Assembly (NCBI GenBank): GCA_012518325.1 | Contig: JAAYSR010000121.1 | Coordinates: 1 to 14,385, forward strand | Direction: 5' to 3' | Length of the DNA stretch: 14,385 nucleotides | Source: Bacillota bacterium | GTDB taxonomy: Bacteria > Bacillota > Limnochordia > Darwinibacteriales > Darwinibacteriaceae | Shown here: piece after piece, positions 14,059-14,385 of the stretch | How the letters are laid out: every line of letters begins with the position of its first letter | Position numbering within the stretch: position 1 is the stretch's first letter | Notes under the pieces: model-generated | Told to the model about the DNA's origin: nothing | The model's input: the letters and a program-made list of their open reading frames with translations, nothing else | The model's database searches: none | Made by a program: the position numbers and the translations under genes

Positions 14059-14094
14059 AAGGCGAAAACATAAATGCGGGAAAGGAGTTGAGCC

Positions 14095-14328
14095 ATGCCC
14101 AGAGGACCAAAACCGGATGACCGCAGTGATAATGTGGATAAACTCAGGGAACAGGTGGTCAATACCATCGAAAACTTAGAGGCTTCCCATGACACGCTCC
14201 GCATGGATCTCCCGGAAGAGCAGAAGGAGGCGATTCGCGCCAAGAATAGAAGAAGAAGGCATGCCATAAGAGAGAAGCGAGAAGAAATCCGTGACGAGTA
14301 CGCGTTTCAGCAGAAACAGGATCATTAA
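14095..14328 (+). CDS. tlp: Small acid-soluble spore protein Tlp
   Basis: This is a 77-aa, highly charged, cysteine-free protein recognised as Tlp ('thioredoxin-like protein', a minor SASP made in the forespore and degraded in germination). The family core is clear: KPDDRSDNVDKLREQV (residues 5-20), NTIENLEAS, then LPEEQKEAIRAKNRRRRHAI and a charged helix EKREEIRDEY. Length matches the family (~70-85 aa). The ATG at 14095 has AAAGGAG 7 nt upstream, a sigma-G-like promoter about 37 nt before that, and its own terminator after the stop, so it is a single-gene unit. The name comes from early misassignment; no CxxC thioredoxin site is present. It is the best single indicator in the window that the organism makes endospores. 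Confidence 0.92.
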   Translation: MPRGPKPDDRSDNVDKLREQVVNTIENLEASHDTLRMDLPEEQKEAIRAKNRRRRHAIREKREEIRDEYAFQQKQDH

Positions 14329-14334
14329 AGTACG

Positions 14335-14369
14335 GCCCCGTCCCTTGCGGCGGGGCTGCTGTAATTTTT
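14335..14369 (+). terminator. Rho-independent terminator of tlp
   Basis: GCCCCG (14335-14340) pairs with CGGGGC (14351-14356) around a 10-nt loop, followed shortly by TGCTGTAATTTTT with T5 at 14365-14369. It begins 6 nt after the tlp stop. A second T-run closes the window (14377-14384). Confidence 0.8.
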
Positions 14370-14385
14370 CCCAGACTTTTTTTTA

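Noticed and set aside
1..14385. Mobile element, CRISPR array, tRNA or rRNA
   Set aside because: No transposase, integrase, repeat-spacer array, terminal inverted repeats or RNA-gene signature was recognised anywhere in the window.

Overview
The window looks like a chromosomal stretch of an anaerobic or microaerophilic, spore-forming bacterium of the Bacillota that also has an outer membrane (a 'diderm Firmicute'; a Limnochordia- or Negativicutes-like lineage is my inference, not something the sequence proves). Three lines of evidence support this. A BceB-like FtsX permease and a Tlp-type small spore protein point to Bacillota. Rubrerythrin plus an FprA flavodiiron protein point to life with little oxygen. 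Two proteins with Sec signal peptides, beta-strand-rich bodies and a C-terminal Phe point to an outer membrane.

Layout. 1-704 (+) is the 3' end of a BceB-type ABC permease. 661-2286 (-) is a YtcJ-like metal-dependent amidohydrolase whose 3' end overlaps the permease tail. 2455-3612 (+) is a YuxH-like EAL-HDOD signalling protein, again tail-overlapped by a secreted NodB-type polysaccharide deacetylase at 3560-4357 (-). 4525-5058 (+) is rubrerythrin, preceded by a Fur/PerR-like dyad and convergent with an FprA flavodiiron protein at 5117-6310 (-); a hairpin lies between them. 6553-7065 (-) is a 2H phosphoesterase (LigT/ThpR family).

The most distinctive part is 7148-12215 (+). A TetR regulator with an extended -10 promoter and a palindromic putative operator is translationally coupled (TTGA overlap) to an RND/MMPL-family exporter. 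The exporter runs in frame into a LolA-like 'outer membrane lipoprotein-sorting' domain (PF17131 type) that carries its own signal peptide, ribosome binding site and GTG start. A signal-peptide-bearing, DUF1302-like outer-membrane barrel follows. This reads as a self-regulated inner-membrane, periplasm and outer-membrane pathway for a hydrophobic or lipid substrate. One extra G in a G4 run at the junction would turn the giant RND-LolA fusion into two ordinary genes with a TAG-TAA double stop between them. The fusion is therefore either a recent one-base deletion, a phase-variable tract or a sequence error.

Convergent to this operon, 12228-13883 (-) encodes a secreted patatin-type phospholipase with a C-terminal beta-barrel-like domain ending in Phe, a compact relative of PlpD-type (type Vd) autotransporters. 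Both operons end on one bidirectional hairpin terminator. The window closes with tlp (14095-14328, +) behind a good sigma-G-like promoter and followed by a terminator. No gene-free stretch exceeds about 250 bases. I saw no tRNA, rRNA, CRISPR or insertion sequence.
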